DNA from: Rhodobacteraceae bacterium Alg231-04
GTDB taxonomy: Bacteria; Pseudomonadota; Alphaproteobacteria; Rhodobacterales; Rhodobacteraceae
Assembly: GCA_900143635.1 (NCBI GenBank)
Contig: FREY01000004.1
Location: forward strand, 186,001-250,000
Direction: 5' to 3'
DNA length: 64,000 nucleotides
Part shown: positions 53,075 through 61,546 of the stretch, piece by piece
Position numbering within the stretch: the stretch's first letter is position 1
How the letters are laid out: each line of letters starts with the position of its first letter
Notes under the pieces: model-generated
What the model saw: the letters and a program-made list of their open reading frames with translations, nothing else
Told to the model about the DNA's origin: nothing
The model's database searches: none
Position numbers and translations under genes: made by a program

Positions 53075-54216
53075 ACCACCACCCGCCGTTTGCCGGTGAG
53101 CAGTTGCTGCATCAGGGCTTTCTTCTCGGTGCGGAGTTTGGTGATTTGGGCTTCGATGTTGGCCACATCACTGTCGCAAACGGACAGGGTTCCGGCGATC
53201 TTTTTTTGTTCGCCCAAATTAGGCAAATTGAGTTTCACCGAACGAATGTCTTTGCCAATGATTTGCGGCTGCGCAGAACCGGATATGATGTCATCGAAGC
53301 CTCTTCGTTGTAGCGCAAAGAAGAGAAACTCATCGTCTACACGAGTGAAGTCGATATAATCGAGAGACATCGCATTACCTGTGATGTAAGTACTTGGAGG
53401 CGTCCGGCTTACGGTTCCGCAAGTCGCGCCTCGACACGTGACAACTGTGGTGGGGTGTTCGTGATTGAATTCAGAGTAGAATCCAATAAACCCATTGGCG
53501 CCAAACACTGGATAGCCGCTCTCAGTCATGTCGTTTTTGCCAATGGTTGGCCACTGTTTTGGAGCACAAACATCCCCCAACCTAACCTCTTTCCACTCTT
53601 CGCCTTCGAATTCTGGGAACCTACGCTTACCGGTTAGGAGTTGCTGCATGAGGGCGCGTTTGGCGCTGTGGGCGGCGCTCAACTGCGCCTCGGCCACCTC
53701 AATCGCCCGATCCCATGTGGAGAGAATTTCCGCGATCTTGCGTTGCTCGGCTAGGGGGGGGACAGGAATGCGGAAACCGCGAATGCGTTCCAGTGCAAGC
53801 TTTGGCTGTGCATTGCTGGTCTTTTCGTTCTCAACCGATTTTTGAACCCAAGGTGACTGCAAGACTGCTAAAAGATAGTCTTTGTCCGTTTGAATTTTTG
53901 TTAGTTTATCGGCGTTTTCCGTTAGATTTGCCCCGTCCAGTTCCTTTGGCACTTTCCCAACAAGCCCCAGAGTTCCGGCAACGGAAATGAACAAGTCGTT
54001 CTTGGAAATGGTGTAGCGAGCAATACTCGGGGCAACATCTTCAGGCACATAGCGAATATCCTCCAAGGATACACCACCGTCGAACATGTCTGATACCCGA
54101 ATGTATGGATAGGGCGTGTTTCTTTTTTGTAGCGAACGACCCTTTGGAAGGCGTTTTCCTCCTTTGACTTCACACACATCACCGATGGATTTGATTTCCC
54201 AGCCCTCAGGCACCAT
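53071..54216 (-). CDS. hsdS: Type I restriction enzyme specificity subunit (HsdS)
   Basis: HsdS chooses the bipartite DNA target. The 381-residue protein has two target-recognition domains, each followed by a conserved helical spacer: IPVPPLAEQRKIAEILSTWDRAIE with KRALMQQLLTGKRRFPE (first), and NLPNLGEQKKIAGTLSV with KKALMQQLLTGKRRVVV (second). The direct repetition of the KxALMQQLLTGKRR block is typical. The start overlaps the end of hsdM by 11 bases. The recognition sequence cannot be predicted from this. Confidence 0.95.
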   Translation of the reverse strand: MVPEGWEIKSIGDVCEVKGGKRLPKGRSLQKRNTPYPYIRVSDMFDGGVSLEDIRYVPEDVAPSIARYTISKNDLFISVAGTLGLVGKVPKELDGANLTENADKLTKIQTDKDYLLAVLQSPWVQKSVENEKTSNAQPKLALERIRGFRIPVPPLAEQRKIAEILSTWDRAIEVAEAQLSAAHSAKRALMQQLLTGKRRFPEFEGEEWKEVRLGDVCAPKQWPTIGKNDMTESGYPVFGANGFIGFYSEFNHEHPTTVVTCRGATCGTVSRTPPSTYITGNAMSLDYIDFTRVDDEFLFFALQRRGFDDIISGSAQPQIIGKDIRSVKLNLPNLGEQKKIAGTLSVCDSDVANIEAQITKLRTEKKALMQQLLTGKRRVVV

Positions 54217-55714
54217 AACCCAACTCCTTCAGGTATGCCGCCATGCGGACCTCCAGATCGGCCATCTCGGATGCCAGTTCCTGACGCTCGGCCCGTACCG
54301 CCATCAGGTCAATCTCTGCCTCTTCCTCAAACGTGTCCACGTATCGGGGAATGTTGAGGTTAAAGTCGTTCTCTGCGATCTCATCCGCCGTGGCCACATA
54401 GGCGTATTTGTCCATTGTTTCACGGGCGGTGACGGTGGCGGTGATCTTGGTCAGGTGATCCTCGGTCAATGCGTTCTGGTTTGTGCCAGCCTCGAATTCA
54501 CGCGATGCATCGACAAACAGAACGGTGTTGTCACTCTTGGCCTTGTTGAACAGCAGGATCGCGGCGGGGATGCCGGTGCCAAAGAACAGCTTTTCCGGCA
54601 GGCCGATCACGGCGTCGAGCAGGTTTTCCTCGATCAGTTTTTGTCTGATCTTGCCCTCGGATGAGCCACGGAACAGCACCCCATGGGGCACAACCACCGC
54701 CATACGACCGGTGCGGGGTTTCAGGGTTTCGATCATATGCAGGATAAAGGCATAATCGCCCTTGGTCTTTGGCGGGATCCCACGGCGGAAGCGCGAGAAC
54801 TTGTCAGTCTCAGCCGCTTCAACACCCCATTTGTCCAAGCTGAACGGCGGGTTGGCAACCACCACATCAAAGTGGCGCAGCATGTCGTCAGAGGTGCGCA
54901 GTTTGGGGTTGCGGATGGTGTCGCCCCATTCGATCTGGTGGTTGGTTTCGCCATGCAAAAAGAGGTTCATTTTCGCCAAGGCCCAGGTTGAGCCAATCGC
55001 CTCCTGCCCATAAAGCGCATATTGCTTGGTGCCGGTGGCTTCACGTACCTGACGACCACATTTCATCAACAAAGATGCCGACCCACAGGTGGGGTCACAG
55101 ATGTCGTCACCCTGTTGGGGCCGCACCAGGCGGGCCATGAGTTCGGATACTTCAGCAGGGGTGTAGAATTCACCGGCCTTTTTGCCTGCTGTCGCGGCAA
55201 AGCGTGAGATCAGGTATTCATAAGCCCCGCCGATGATGTCGAGATTGCCCACACGGGATGGACGTAGGTCCATAGCAGGTTTGGCAAAGTCTTCCATGAG
55301 GTGGCGCAGGATATCGTTCTTCTGTTCCTCGTCGCCCAGCTTGTTGGAGTTGAAGCTGATGTCTTGGAACACATCCCGCAGTTTGTCGCCATTAGCCTCT
55401 TCGACGGCGTGCAGGGCCTTGTCGATGCGCTCCCCATTACCAGCCTCATGACGACGGGCATGGATGGCATCAAAGGAAGCGTCCTCGGGCAGCTTGAAGC
55501 TCTCCTGCTTCATCATGGCGGCGACCAGTTCGGGGTTGTCGGGGTACTGCGCCTCGTACCCTGATTTGTGATCCTTCCACACGTCAGAGACGTATTTCAG
55601 AAACAGCATGGTCAGGACGTAGTCTTTGTAGATCGACGGATCGACAACACCTCGAAAGGTATCACAAGCACCCCACGCGGCTTTGTTGATCTCGGATTGG
55701 GAAACTTGGTTCAT
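54206..55714 (-). CDS. hsdM: Type I restriction enzyme methyltransferase subunit (HsdM)
   Basis: HsdM methylates adenine at the sites chosen by HsdS. The 502-residue protein shows the N-terminal helical domain, GEFYTPAEVSELMARLV, the S-adenosylmethionine site DDICDPTCGSASLLMKCG and the catalytic NPPFSLDKWG motif (N-P-P-F). It is first gene of the operon hsdM-hsdS-52364 gene-hsdR-ygjP-like. All motifs are present, so the system is probably functional. Confidence 0.97.
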   Translation of the reverse strand: MNQVSQSEINKAAWGACDTFRGVVDPSIYKDYVLTMLFLKYVSDVWKDHKSGYEAQYPDNPELVAAMMKQESFKLPEDASFDAIHARRHEAGNGERIDKALHAVEEANGDKLRDVFQDISFNSNKLGDEEQKNDILRHLMEDFAKPAMDLRPSRVGNLDIIGGAYEYLISRFAATAGKKAGEFYTPAEVSELMARLVRPQQGDDICDPTCGSASLLMKCGRQVREATGTKQYALYGQEAIGSTWALAKMNLFLHGETNHQIEWGDTIRNPKLRTSDDMLRHFDVVVANPPFSLDKWGVEAAETDKFSRFRRGIPPKTKGDYAFILHMIETLKPRTGRMAVVVPHGVLFRGSSEGKIRQKLIEENLLDAVIGLPEKLFFGTGIPAAILLFNKAKSDNTVLFVDASREFEAGTNQNALTEDHLTKITATVTARETMDKYAYVATADEIAENDFNLNIPRYVDTFEEEAEIDLMAVRAERQELASEMADLEVRMAAYLKELGYGA

Positions 55715-55803
55715 AAATCACTGCCGCCAAAGCCAAGCAGGCCCAGCGCCTCTCAAATCAGATTATTGGTTTGGGAGGACCATGAAACAAATCCGAAGTG
55801 GGT

Positions 55804-55881
55804 TCAATCGCCGGTTTTACATGGGTGACCGGTATTGGCGTGGCCGTGCCCCAGGCCCTGAGGGGCACTGTAACGGGTCAT
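55804..55881 (-). CDS. Possible small leader ORF upstream of hsdM
   Basis: A 25-codon frame (MTRYSAPQGLGHGHANTGHP...) begins with an ATG that has the near-perfect ribosome-binding site AAGGAAGGAG five bases upstream. It ends 89 bases before hsdM. It is rich in Gly and His and has no known relatives I can name. It could be a leader peptide controlling the hsd operon or chance. Confidence 0.35.
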   Translation of the reverse strand: MTRYSAPQGLGHGHANTGHPCKTGD

Positions 55882-55999
55882 GGATGCTCCTTCCTTCTGT
55901 GATGGTAACAACACTCATCACATTGGCACATCGCATGCCGTCAGGAGGGGGCATTCGTTCCCTCAACAAAGCCCTGATAGGCGCTCTTTTCGGTTGGTG

Positions 56000-56085
56000 T
56001 GGTACCGCTGGCCGGATTCGAACCGGCACGCCCGTGAAGGCGGGAGATTTTGAATCTCCTATGTCTACCATTCCATCACAGCGGC
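56000..56085 (-). tRNA. Island-borne tRNA-Leu (anticodon CAA)
   Basis: A complete 86-base class II tRNA is present. The acceptor is GCCGCTG/CAGCGGT, the D arm ATG/CAT carries the GGTAGA loop, and the anticodon arm is GGAGA-TTCAAAA-TCTCC. It has a long variable arm (CGCC/GGCG), T arm GCCGG-TTCGAAT-CCGGC, discriminator A and encoded CCA. It has the same anticodon as the gene the island has split, but different acceptor, anticodon-stem and variable-arm sequences, and it points the opposite way. It lies about 110 bases inside attR, upstream of hsdM. Confidence 0.95.
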
Positions 56086-56139
56086 ACTGTGGCGGGAGGA
56101 ATACAGCGGAGGCAGGGTGTAGGCAAGCAGGAAGTGCGT

Positions 56140-56150
56140 TGCTTACCACT
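56140..56150 (+). repeat. Possible integrase arm-type site (right)
   Basis: TGCTTACCACT is identical to 39255-39265 and lies 48 bases inside attR, in the same orientation. Confidence 0.5.
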
Positions 56151-56197
56151 TTGTTTGCACCCGTTCATATAACGCGTTGAAAATAAAAGAACTGCAA

Positions 56198-56210
56198 GGA
56201 TTCAAAATCC
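56198..56210 (+). repeat. attR core
   Basis: GGATTCAAAATCC is identical to attL. The bases before it (ACTGCAA) are not tRNA-like, whereas those after it (CCCGGTGG...) continue the tRNA-Leu 3' half. This places the crossover within the anticodon arm. Confidence 0.88.
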
Positions 56211-56255
56211 CCCGGTGGTGACACCGTGCCGGTTCGAGTCCGGCCTTGGGTACCA
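56198..56255 (+). pseudogene. 3' half of split tRNA-Leu (CAA)
   Basis: From the anticodon arm the sequence gives the variable arm CGGTGGTGACACCG, the T arm GCCGG-TTCGAGT-CCGGC, the acceptor strand CTTGGGT, A and CCA (ending 56255). CTTGGGT is complementary to the GCCCAAG at 39129-39135, proving that the two halves once formed one gene. It lacks any upstream acceptor or D arm. Confidence 0.92.
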
Positions 56256-56259
56256 TAGT

Positions 56260-56298
56260 AAAAACAGGGGGTTGGCTGCGGCTGCTTCCTGTTTTTTC
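56260..56298 (+). terminator. Terminator of the original tRNA-Leu gene
   Basis: AAAAACAGG (56260-56268) pairs with CCTGTTTTT (56288-56296), followed by more T residues. It starts five bases after the tRNA 3' end and would have ended the intact tRNA-Leu transcript. Confidence 0.75.
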
Positions 56299-56472
56299 TT
56301 TTTGGCACCGGATTATTGGCCCATCAGTGCGCTCTTGTTTGCGGATGCGACCCAATTTACGGACCGCCGCAACAGCTCACGTGATCAGGACGGCCTCGCC
56401 CGTGGCACAGCCCGCCACATGAGTGCGGCAGGTAGCGGGCGGGCCGGGATAGAATCAGCTGGATTTGTTCTT

Positions 56473-57378
56473 TTAGCCCGATTGTTTCAATGTCTGGCTG
56501 CGGCCCATTTCCAGAGCCACCCAAGCGGCAAAATACTTCATCAGCTCCAGATCCTGCGTAGAAAAGGGGGGGCGGTCGTCCAGACAGGTGAAATTCAGCG
56601 TGCCGAAAACGGCGCCATCGATGATCAGTGGCACGCCGATATAGGTCTCCAGGCGGAACATTGTGTAGCAGGGGTGGCTGGCGATATGTGATCTGCTGGC
56701 CTTGTGGAACGCAACGGGGCGATCGGCGTTGAGGGTGTGGACACAGTAAGTATCGCCCAGTTCAAATTCGGTGCCTGCCTCCACGGGAGAGATCTCGGAT
56801 TCCGAGAAAAGGACTGTGTAGGTATTGCCCTGCACCTTGCTGACAATGGCCGTAGATGTCTGGAAACACTCGCAGCCAAGCTGCAGGATGCGGTGGATCT
56901 TCTGGTCGCCGCTCTGTTCCGGGCAGGATGAAATAGCATAGAGGCGGCGCAGCAGGGTCTCCATGACCTGGGTTTCCGTTTCGTCGCGCACTATGGCCAG
57001 AAACCCCTGTGCCGTGCCATCGGCCCCGCGGATCGGGCTGCCGGTCGTCTGACTGGAAAAAACCTCACCGTTTTTGCGACGGTAAGAGATTTCGTATCGC
57101 TGACCCGGCCCCTGGGTGCTGTCGTTAAACCGTTCCACGCCAACCCGGTCATAACCGGCGGCATCGGCAAATAGCACTCTTGTTTCTTCGCCGATGAGTT
57201 CCGCAGCGTCATAGCCAAAGATCGCGGCGGCGGTGGCGTTGATCCAGCGGATGCGGCGGTCGGTGTCGGCAAAGACCGCCGCATCGCTCAGATCCTGAAA
57301 CAGATCAGGAAGGGTGAATGCCGGTTGTTGTGAATGATCAGGCTCAACGCAAACGTCTGGTGCTGTTTGTTGTGTCAT
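56473..57378 (-). CDS. PAS-GAF sensor protein
   Basis: The 301-residue protein has a PAS domain (about 25-140; FADTDRRIRWINATAAAIFGY, then FLAIVRDETETQ as the PAC end) and a GAF domain (about 145-295; IHRILQLGCECF, YIGVPLIIDGAVFGTLNF). There is no kinase, GGDEF or helix-turn-helix domain, so it must pass signals to another protein. The ligand is unknown. I start at MTQQTAPDVCVEP, which has GAGAGG upstream; the open extension of 69 codons before it is unlikely. It stands alone. Confidence 0.85.
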   Translation of the reverse strand: MTQQTAPDVCVEPDHSQQPAFTLPDLFQDLSDAAVFADTDRRIRWINATAAAIFGYDAAELIGEETRVLFADAAGYDRVGVERFNDSTQGPGQRYEISYRRKNGEVFSSQTTGSPIRGADGTAQGFLAIVRDETETQVMETLLRRLYAISSCPEQSGDQKIHRILQLGCECFQTSTAIVSKVQGNTYTVLFSESEISPVEAGTEFELGDTYCVHTLNADRPVAFHKASRSHIASHPCYTMFRLETYIGVPLIIDGAVFGTLNFTCLDDRPPFSTQDLELMKYFAAWVALEMGRSQTLKQSG

Positions 57379-58264
57379 GATTTGCCTCTCCCCCTTGGTG
57401 CTGGGCAGCGTATTTCGGGTTTCCTCGGCAGGCAGGGCCGCTTTCTGCGGCGCCGGGACACCCTGTACTCGTGATGGAGTCACTGTGATCCAGCAAATAG
57501 GCGCGATACACAGATTTGGAGCGAGCGGCCGCAAAAAGAATGGGCATTGCGTCATTATGGCGTCTGTTTCTCGCCATGGTGGCACGGTTTGGATGGCTTC
57601 GCATCCAAAGGTGATTCCTGACGAATTTTAACGTCTTTGATGTTTTCGGCCGTGAACAAAGCAGCCAAATGGCCGGGATTGATGCCTGTTCGTGCCGAAC
57701 TATGGCCAAAATGTGTTCAAAAAAGTGGCGCTGGAGCGCGGTGTCGGGCAGCGGGTCGTTGTTTCCTGATTGCGTATAATCCGGCGTGTGACTCTTGAAA
57801 AACTGACCCTCTAGCTAAAGTTTTAGTCAACCCAAGCCGATTGTGGCCCCTTATGTTTCCAGCAGGGAAACAGTGGCGCGGCCTGCCGTGTCGGAAATCA
57901 CGCGTCTTGGCTGCATGTTTCGGAAAATAGGGCAGTTTTTAGCCTTTTTTTTCCTTTGAGCGGCCACGCGCCTCGTTTAGACAGATCACAGCCCATCTGG
58001 GGGGCGAAATTGCTGCGGTCATACCAACTGGCCGTATGCGGGCATCACTGCGATGTCAGGGTCTGTTGGTTCCGCTTGCTGCCGCTCGAGGAACAATACA
58101 GAGAGAAACGGGTGCCATACGGCGGCCCGCGCTGAAGGTGTTTGCGCTTTTGGCCCCTGAAATCGCGGTGTTGTGCCGGCCATTTCACTGCGCGTTTTCG
58201 CGCAAACCTCCCGCGTGGAAACACAATTACTCCGGTCTGACCGGCCCCATAAGGGAAATCTGAC
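57379..58264. other. Long intergenic region between the PAS-GAF and Hint genes
   Basis: I see no supported gene in these 886 bases, which lie between divergent genes. A T-rich tract with runs of up to eight T occurs near 57940-57955. Promoters for both flanking genes must lie here, but I cannot place them with confidence. Confidence 0.4.
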
Positions 58265-60724
58265 ATGGCGAACAATTTTGATAATACCACCTCCGCTAAT
58301 CTGATTGGCCTGTGGGACTTTCGCGATGGCGATAAGGACGATGACACCGGTGTGGATGACGGCCATACGCAGGACGGCGACAACAAGGGTGACGCCGATT
58401 ACCACAACGGCTGGCTGCTGACCGAAGGCGACGGTGCCTTCATCGTCGACGAGGGGCCGGATTCCTCCTTTGATCTCGACGAGGGAACGCTGGTTGTTTC
58501 CTTCAAACAATCTTCCGGTGTGGACGAAACCCAGACCGTCGTCAGCCGCGGTGTCGAAAACGATCCGGGCTGTCCCGGCAAGGGCGTATTCGAAGTGCGC
58601 ATCACCGAAGACGGCGCAGTTGAGGTGATCCACACTCAGGGCGCCACCTCGGCGCATTTGACCACGGGTGACGGGTTTGCTGACAGCGGTGAGGTCATCA
58701 CTGTTTCCTATGGCTGGACCCCGGATGGTGTGGTCATGAAGGTGGTCAACGAAGACACCGGTCAGGAAATTATTGATTCTGCTGATGTTTCCGGGCTGAA
58801 CTTCGACCTGACCGACGGCAACGAAAAAGACGAGAGCTTTTACTTCGGTGCCAAGGGGCAGGGCGGTGAATGCTGGGACAATGGTTTCGAAGGCAAGATC
58901 GACTATGTCGCGGTGCTGGACGAGAATGTTGTGTCTGTGGCGCCCGCTGGCGACGGCATCGTCAGTGGCACCAGCGGTGCCGATCTGATCGATATTGCCT
59001 ATACCGGTGATCCCGAAGGCGACATGATCGACAATGGGGACGCCCCCGAGGGTGCCTCTACCCCGAACGATGATGTTGTCGACGCAGGCGACGGAAATGA
59101 TACGGTTTTTGCCGCGCTCGGGTCGGATACGATCTATGGCGGCGGCGGTGCTGACAGCCTGAATGGCGGCGTCGGCAACGATGAGATTTACGGCGACAGT
59201 GCAGCGCCGGGAACCGGTCCTTCCGGTCCGCGCGAAGTGTTTCAGTGGGATCTGGCACCTGACCCCAACAGCGGCGGCGGCATCGATGACGGCGACGATC
59301 TGACCGGCGCCTTCAGCCAGGATACCGGCAATGTGATCGTGTCCTACTCGATCCAGAACCAGACCTCTGCCGTCAAGACAACCTTCTCGGACGATGCGCA
59401 TAATGTATCCGGCATCGAAGATGACGGCAGCGCCCCCGAGGGTGACAGCAGCATGCAGTCCCTGGCGCGCGAAGATGGCGAAGCAGCCGAATACCAGCTT
59501 TCCTTCTCCGATCCGGTTGAAGATGTGTCTTTCACTGTCAGCGATATTGACGGTGACGGCGTTATCTCCATCACGGCTTTTGATCCGCAGGGTAACCAGA
59601 TCGAAGTTAACCTGAGCGGTGGCTCCAAGCTGGATCTGCAGGACAACGACGGGATCACCGGCAACGAGACCGCGGTTTCCGAAGGCGGCTACGACGACGC
59701 CGAAAGCGCCCAATATGCGCTGTTGGTAGAGATCCCCGGTCCGGTGTCTAAAATCGTCATCGAACATGAACAGGTCGGCGATGCGGACACTGGTGTCCAT
59801 GTCAGCGACGTCTATTTCGACACGATCCTGCCTGTTGATCCGGGTCCGGCCGGTGATGACATCATCGATGGCGGCGAAGGCGCCGATCTCATCTATGGTG
59901 AAGGCGGCGATGATACCATTCTCGGCGGTGTCGGCGACGACATCTTCGGCGGCGAAGACGCAGATGGTCAGGACATCGACGTTCTGGATCTGCGCGGTGC
60001 GGCAGAAGCGGCCAATCCGGGCGGTAGCCTGACCGTTGAATATGAGGTCGGTGATCCCGAAGCCGGGGTTGTGACGTTCTTTGATGCGGATGGTGATGTC
60101 ACCGGTACGGCCACCTTTGCGGAAATCGAAAACGTCATTCCCTGTTTCACACCGGGCACCCTGATTGCGACCCCGCAGGGCGAACGCTGGGTTGAGGATC
60201 TGAAGGCTGGCGACCGCGTGATCACCCGCGACAATGGCATTCAGGTCATCCGCTGGGCGGGTCGGCGCGATCTAGAAGGCGCTGAAATGCGCGGTGCGGC
60301 GCATTTGCAGCCGATCATGATCCGTCAGGGCGCGTTGGGGAACAACCTGCCGGAACGCGATATGATGGTCAGCCCTAACCACCGGGTTCTGGTCGCCAAC
60401 GACAAAACCGCGCTCTATTTCGAGGACCGCGAAGTTCTGGTTGCGGCCAAACATCTGACCGGCCTGCAGGGTGTGGACCAAGTCGAGGCGACCTCGATCA
60501 GCTATATCCACTTCATGTTCGATCAGCACGAAGTGGTGCTGTCCGACGGGGCCTGGAGCGAAAGCTTTCAGCCCGGTGACCAGACCCTCCGCGGTTTGGA
60601 CAATGCGCAGCGCAATGAAATCTTTGAGCTTTTCCCAGAGCTGAAGACACAGGAAGGGCGCGGCGAATATGCCGCCGCACGCCGGTCCCTGAAGAAACAC
60701 GAGGCGCGGCTGCTGGTCCACTGA
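58265..60724 (+). CDS. Large exported LamG-like/RTX/Hint domain protein
   Basis: The 819-residue acidic protein begins with a LamG/concanavalin-like domain (about 8-215; LIGLWDFRDGDKDDD, GTLVVSFKQSS, IDYVAVLDENV) and then RTX calcium repeats (about 255-300). A beta-rich domain (about 310-530), more RTX repeats (about 540-590) and a Hint domain (from Cys627; CFTPGTLIATPQGERWVEDL, then SPNHRVLV) follow. The Hint fold is the autoprocessing module of hedgehog and inteins; Cys627 could attack the preceding peptide bond. No signal peptide is visible, fitting type I secretion. Target and role are unknown. Confidence 0.88.
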   Translation: MANNFDNTTSANLIGLWDFRDGDKDDDTGVDDGHTQDGDNKGDADYHNGWLLTEGDGAFIVDEGPDSSFDLDEGTLVVSFKQSSGVDETQTVVSRGVENDPGCPGKGVFEVRITEDGAVEVIHTQGATSAHLTTGDGFADSGEVITVSYGWTPDGVVMKVVNEDTGQEIIDSADVSGLNFDLTDGNEKDESFYFGAKGQGGECWDNGFEGKIDYVAVLDENVVSVAPAGDGIVSGTSGADLIDIAYTGDPEGDMIDNGDAPEGASTPNDDVVDAGDGNDTVFAALGSDTIYGGGGADSLNGGVGNDEIYGDSAAPGTGPSGPREVFQWDLAPDPNSGGGIDDGDDLTGAFSQDTGNVIVSYSIQNQTSAVKTTFSDDAHNVSGIEDDGSAPEGDSSMQSLAREDGEAAEYQLSFSDPVEDVSFTVSDIDGDGVISITAFDPQGNQIEVNLSGGSKLDLQDNDGITGNETAVSEGGYDDAESAQYALLVEIPGPVSKIVIEHEQVGDADTGVHVSDVYFDTILPVDPGPAGDDIIDGGEGADLIYGEGGDDTILGGVGDDIFGGEDADGQDIDVLDLRGAAEAANPGGSLTVEYEVGDPEAGVVTFFDADGDVTGTATFAEIENVIPCFTPGTLIATPQGERWVEDLKAGDRVITRDNGIQVIRWAGRRDLEGAEMRGAAHLQPIMIRQGALGNNLPERDMMVSPNHRVLVANDKTALYFEDREVLVAAKHLTGLQGVDQVEATSISYIHFMFDQHEVVLSDGAWSESFQPGDQTLRGLDNAQRNEIFELFPELKTQEGRGEYAAARRSLKKHEARLLVH

Positions 60725-60762
60725 GATCACGCCACGCCTAGCATGGCGGGGGGCATGCACGG

Positions 60763-60790
60763 AAAGGCAGGGCCTAGGCCCTGCCTTTTT
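60763..60790 (+). terminator. Terminator of the Hint protein gene
   Basis: AAAGGCAGGGCC (60763-60774) pairs with GGCCCTGCCTTT (60777-60788) around TA, and the T-run continues. It is a strong intrinsic terminator between convergent genes and, with A residues at its left base, may work both ways. Confidence 0.9.
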
Positions 60791-60819
60791 GTGTGTAACG
60801 GTTGGATTGAGAAAAGCGA

Positions 60820-61413
60820 TTACTGATGGGTGCCGGTGCGGTTGCGCCACTCGGCCCAATGTTCGGGCGTGTCCAAATCGGTGGTGGCATGTTCACCCGG
60901 CAGGTTTATCTTACGCACCGGTCGGTGCAGCAGGATCTCCTTTGCGCCGCCGTCACCGGTGACTTTCAGCAGCTCTGGAAAATAGCGACGCGGAAACAGC
61001 ACCGGGTGACCGCCACGGCCCGAGGCCGAACAGGCGCGCACGATGGACGGGTCATGCCCGTGCGACGCGCCGGCAATATGCAGCATATCTTCTTCTGTGA
61101 TCTCGGGCATATCGGCAGGCAGGATCATCACCGCCTCAATCGCGGGCGGCAGTGCCGCGACACCGGCCCGGATCGAGGCCGCCATGCCTTCGCCGGCATT
61201 GGGCACATAGACCGGATGGGCGGGCACGGAATAGACGGCGCGATTGTGTTTGGGGCCGGGAAGGGTGACATAGACCGGCATGCCGGTTTCTGCGGCACGG
61301 TGGATAACTACCTGTAGCAGGGGGCGTCCGTGGACCGGCTCCAACAGTTTATCGCGCCCCTTCATACGGGAGGAGGCGCCAGCAGCTAAGATCAAAATGG
61401 CACAGTGTTGCAT
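60820..61413 (-). CDS. MocA-like nucleotidyltransferase (molybdenum cofactor cytidylyltransferase family)
   Basis: The 197-residue protein has the nucleotide-binding N-terminus ILAAGASSRMKGRDKLLEPV, then VMILPADMPEIT with the metal-binding aspartate and GRGGHPVLFPRRYF. Members attach CMP or GMP to molybdopterin, or act on other sugar-phosphate-like substrates; which applies is not decidable here. moaC and moeA lie at the other end of this window, so molybdenum enzymes are expected in this cell. The gene is monocistronic. Confidence 0.85.
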   Translation of the reverse strand: MQHCAILILAAGASSRMKGRDKLLEPVHGRPLLQVVIHRAAETGMPVYVTLPGPKHNRAVYSVPAHPVYVPNAGEGMAASIRAGVAALPPAIEAVMILPADMPEITEEDMLHIAGASHGHDPSIVRACSASGRGGHPVLFPRRYFPELLKVTGDGGAKEILLHRPVRKINLPGEHATTDLDTPEHWAEWRNRTGTHQ

Positions 61414-61505
61414 GTCTTCAAGTCCGGAGTTTGGTCATAGTCTGAAGCATACTTAGCTTAACTGGGTTGATGGTAGTTTAACTGTGTCCCGGTCTGCACA
61501 GCAAA

Positions 61506-61526
61506 GCGCCCCGCGCAGCGGGACGC
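61506..61526 (-). terminator. Hairpin after the dehydrogenase-like gene
   Basis: GCGCCCCGC (61506-61514) pairs with GCGGGACGC (61518-61526) with one mismatch, 21 bases after the minus-strand stop. Read on the minus strand it is followed by TTT only, so termination is weakly supported. Confidence 0.5.
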
Positions 61527-61546
61527 AGTTGCACTGTTTTCGCTGA

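Larger units (their letters stand above)
39157..56210. mobile_element. Genomic island inserted in tRNA-Leu(CAA)
   Basis: The island is bounded by 13-bp direct repeats GGATTCAAAATCC (39157-39169 and 56198-56210) that were the anticodon arm of the target. It contains a tyrosine integrase next to the left end, a serine resolvase, a polymerase-like gene, hypothetical AT-rich genes, an IS1380 remnant, a type I restriction-modification operon and its own tRNA-Leu(CAA). Base composition in 39.2-48.3 kb is clearly lower in GC than the flanks. I see no conjugation or phage structural genes, so transfer would need help. Confidence 0.92.

Noticed and set aside
39157-56210. Prophage interpretation of the island
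   Set aside because: No capsid, terminase, portal, tail or lysis genes are present; content fits an integrative island.
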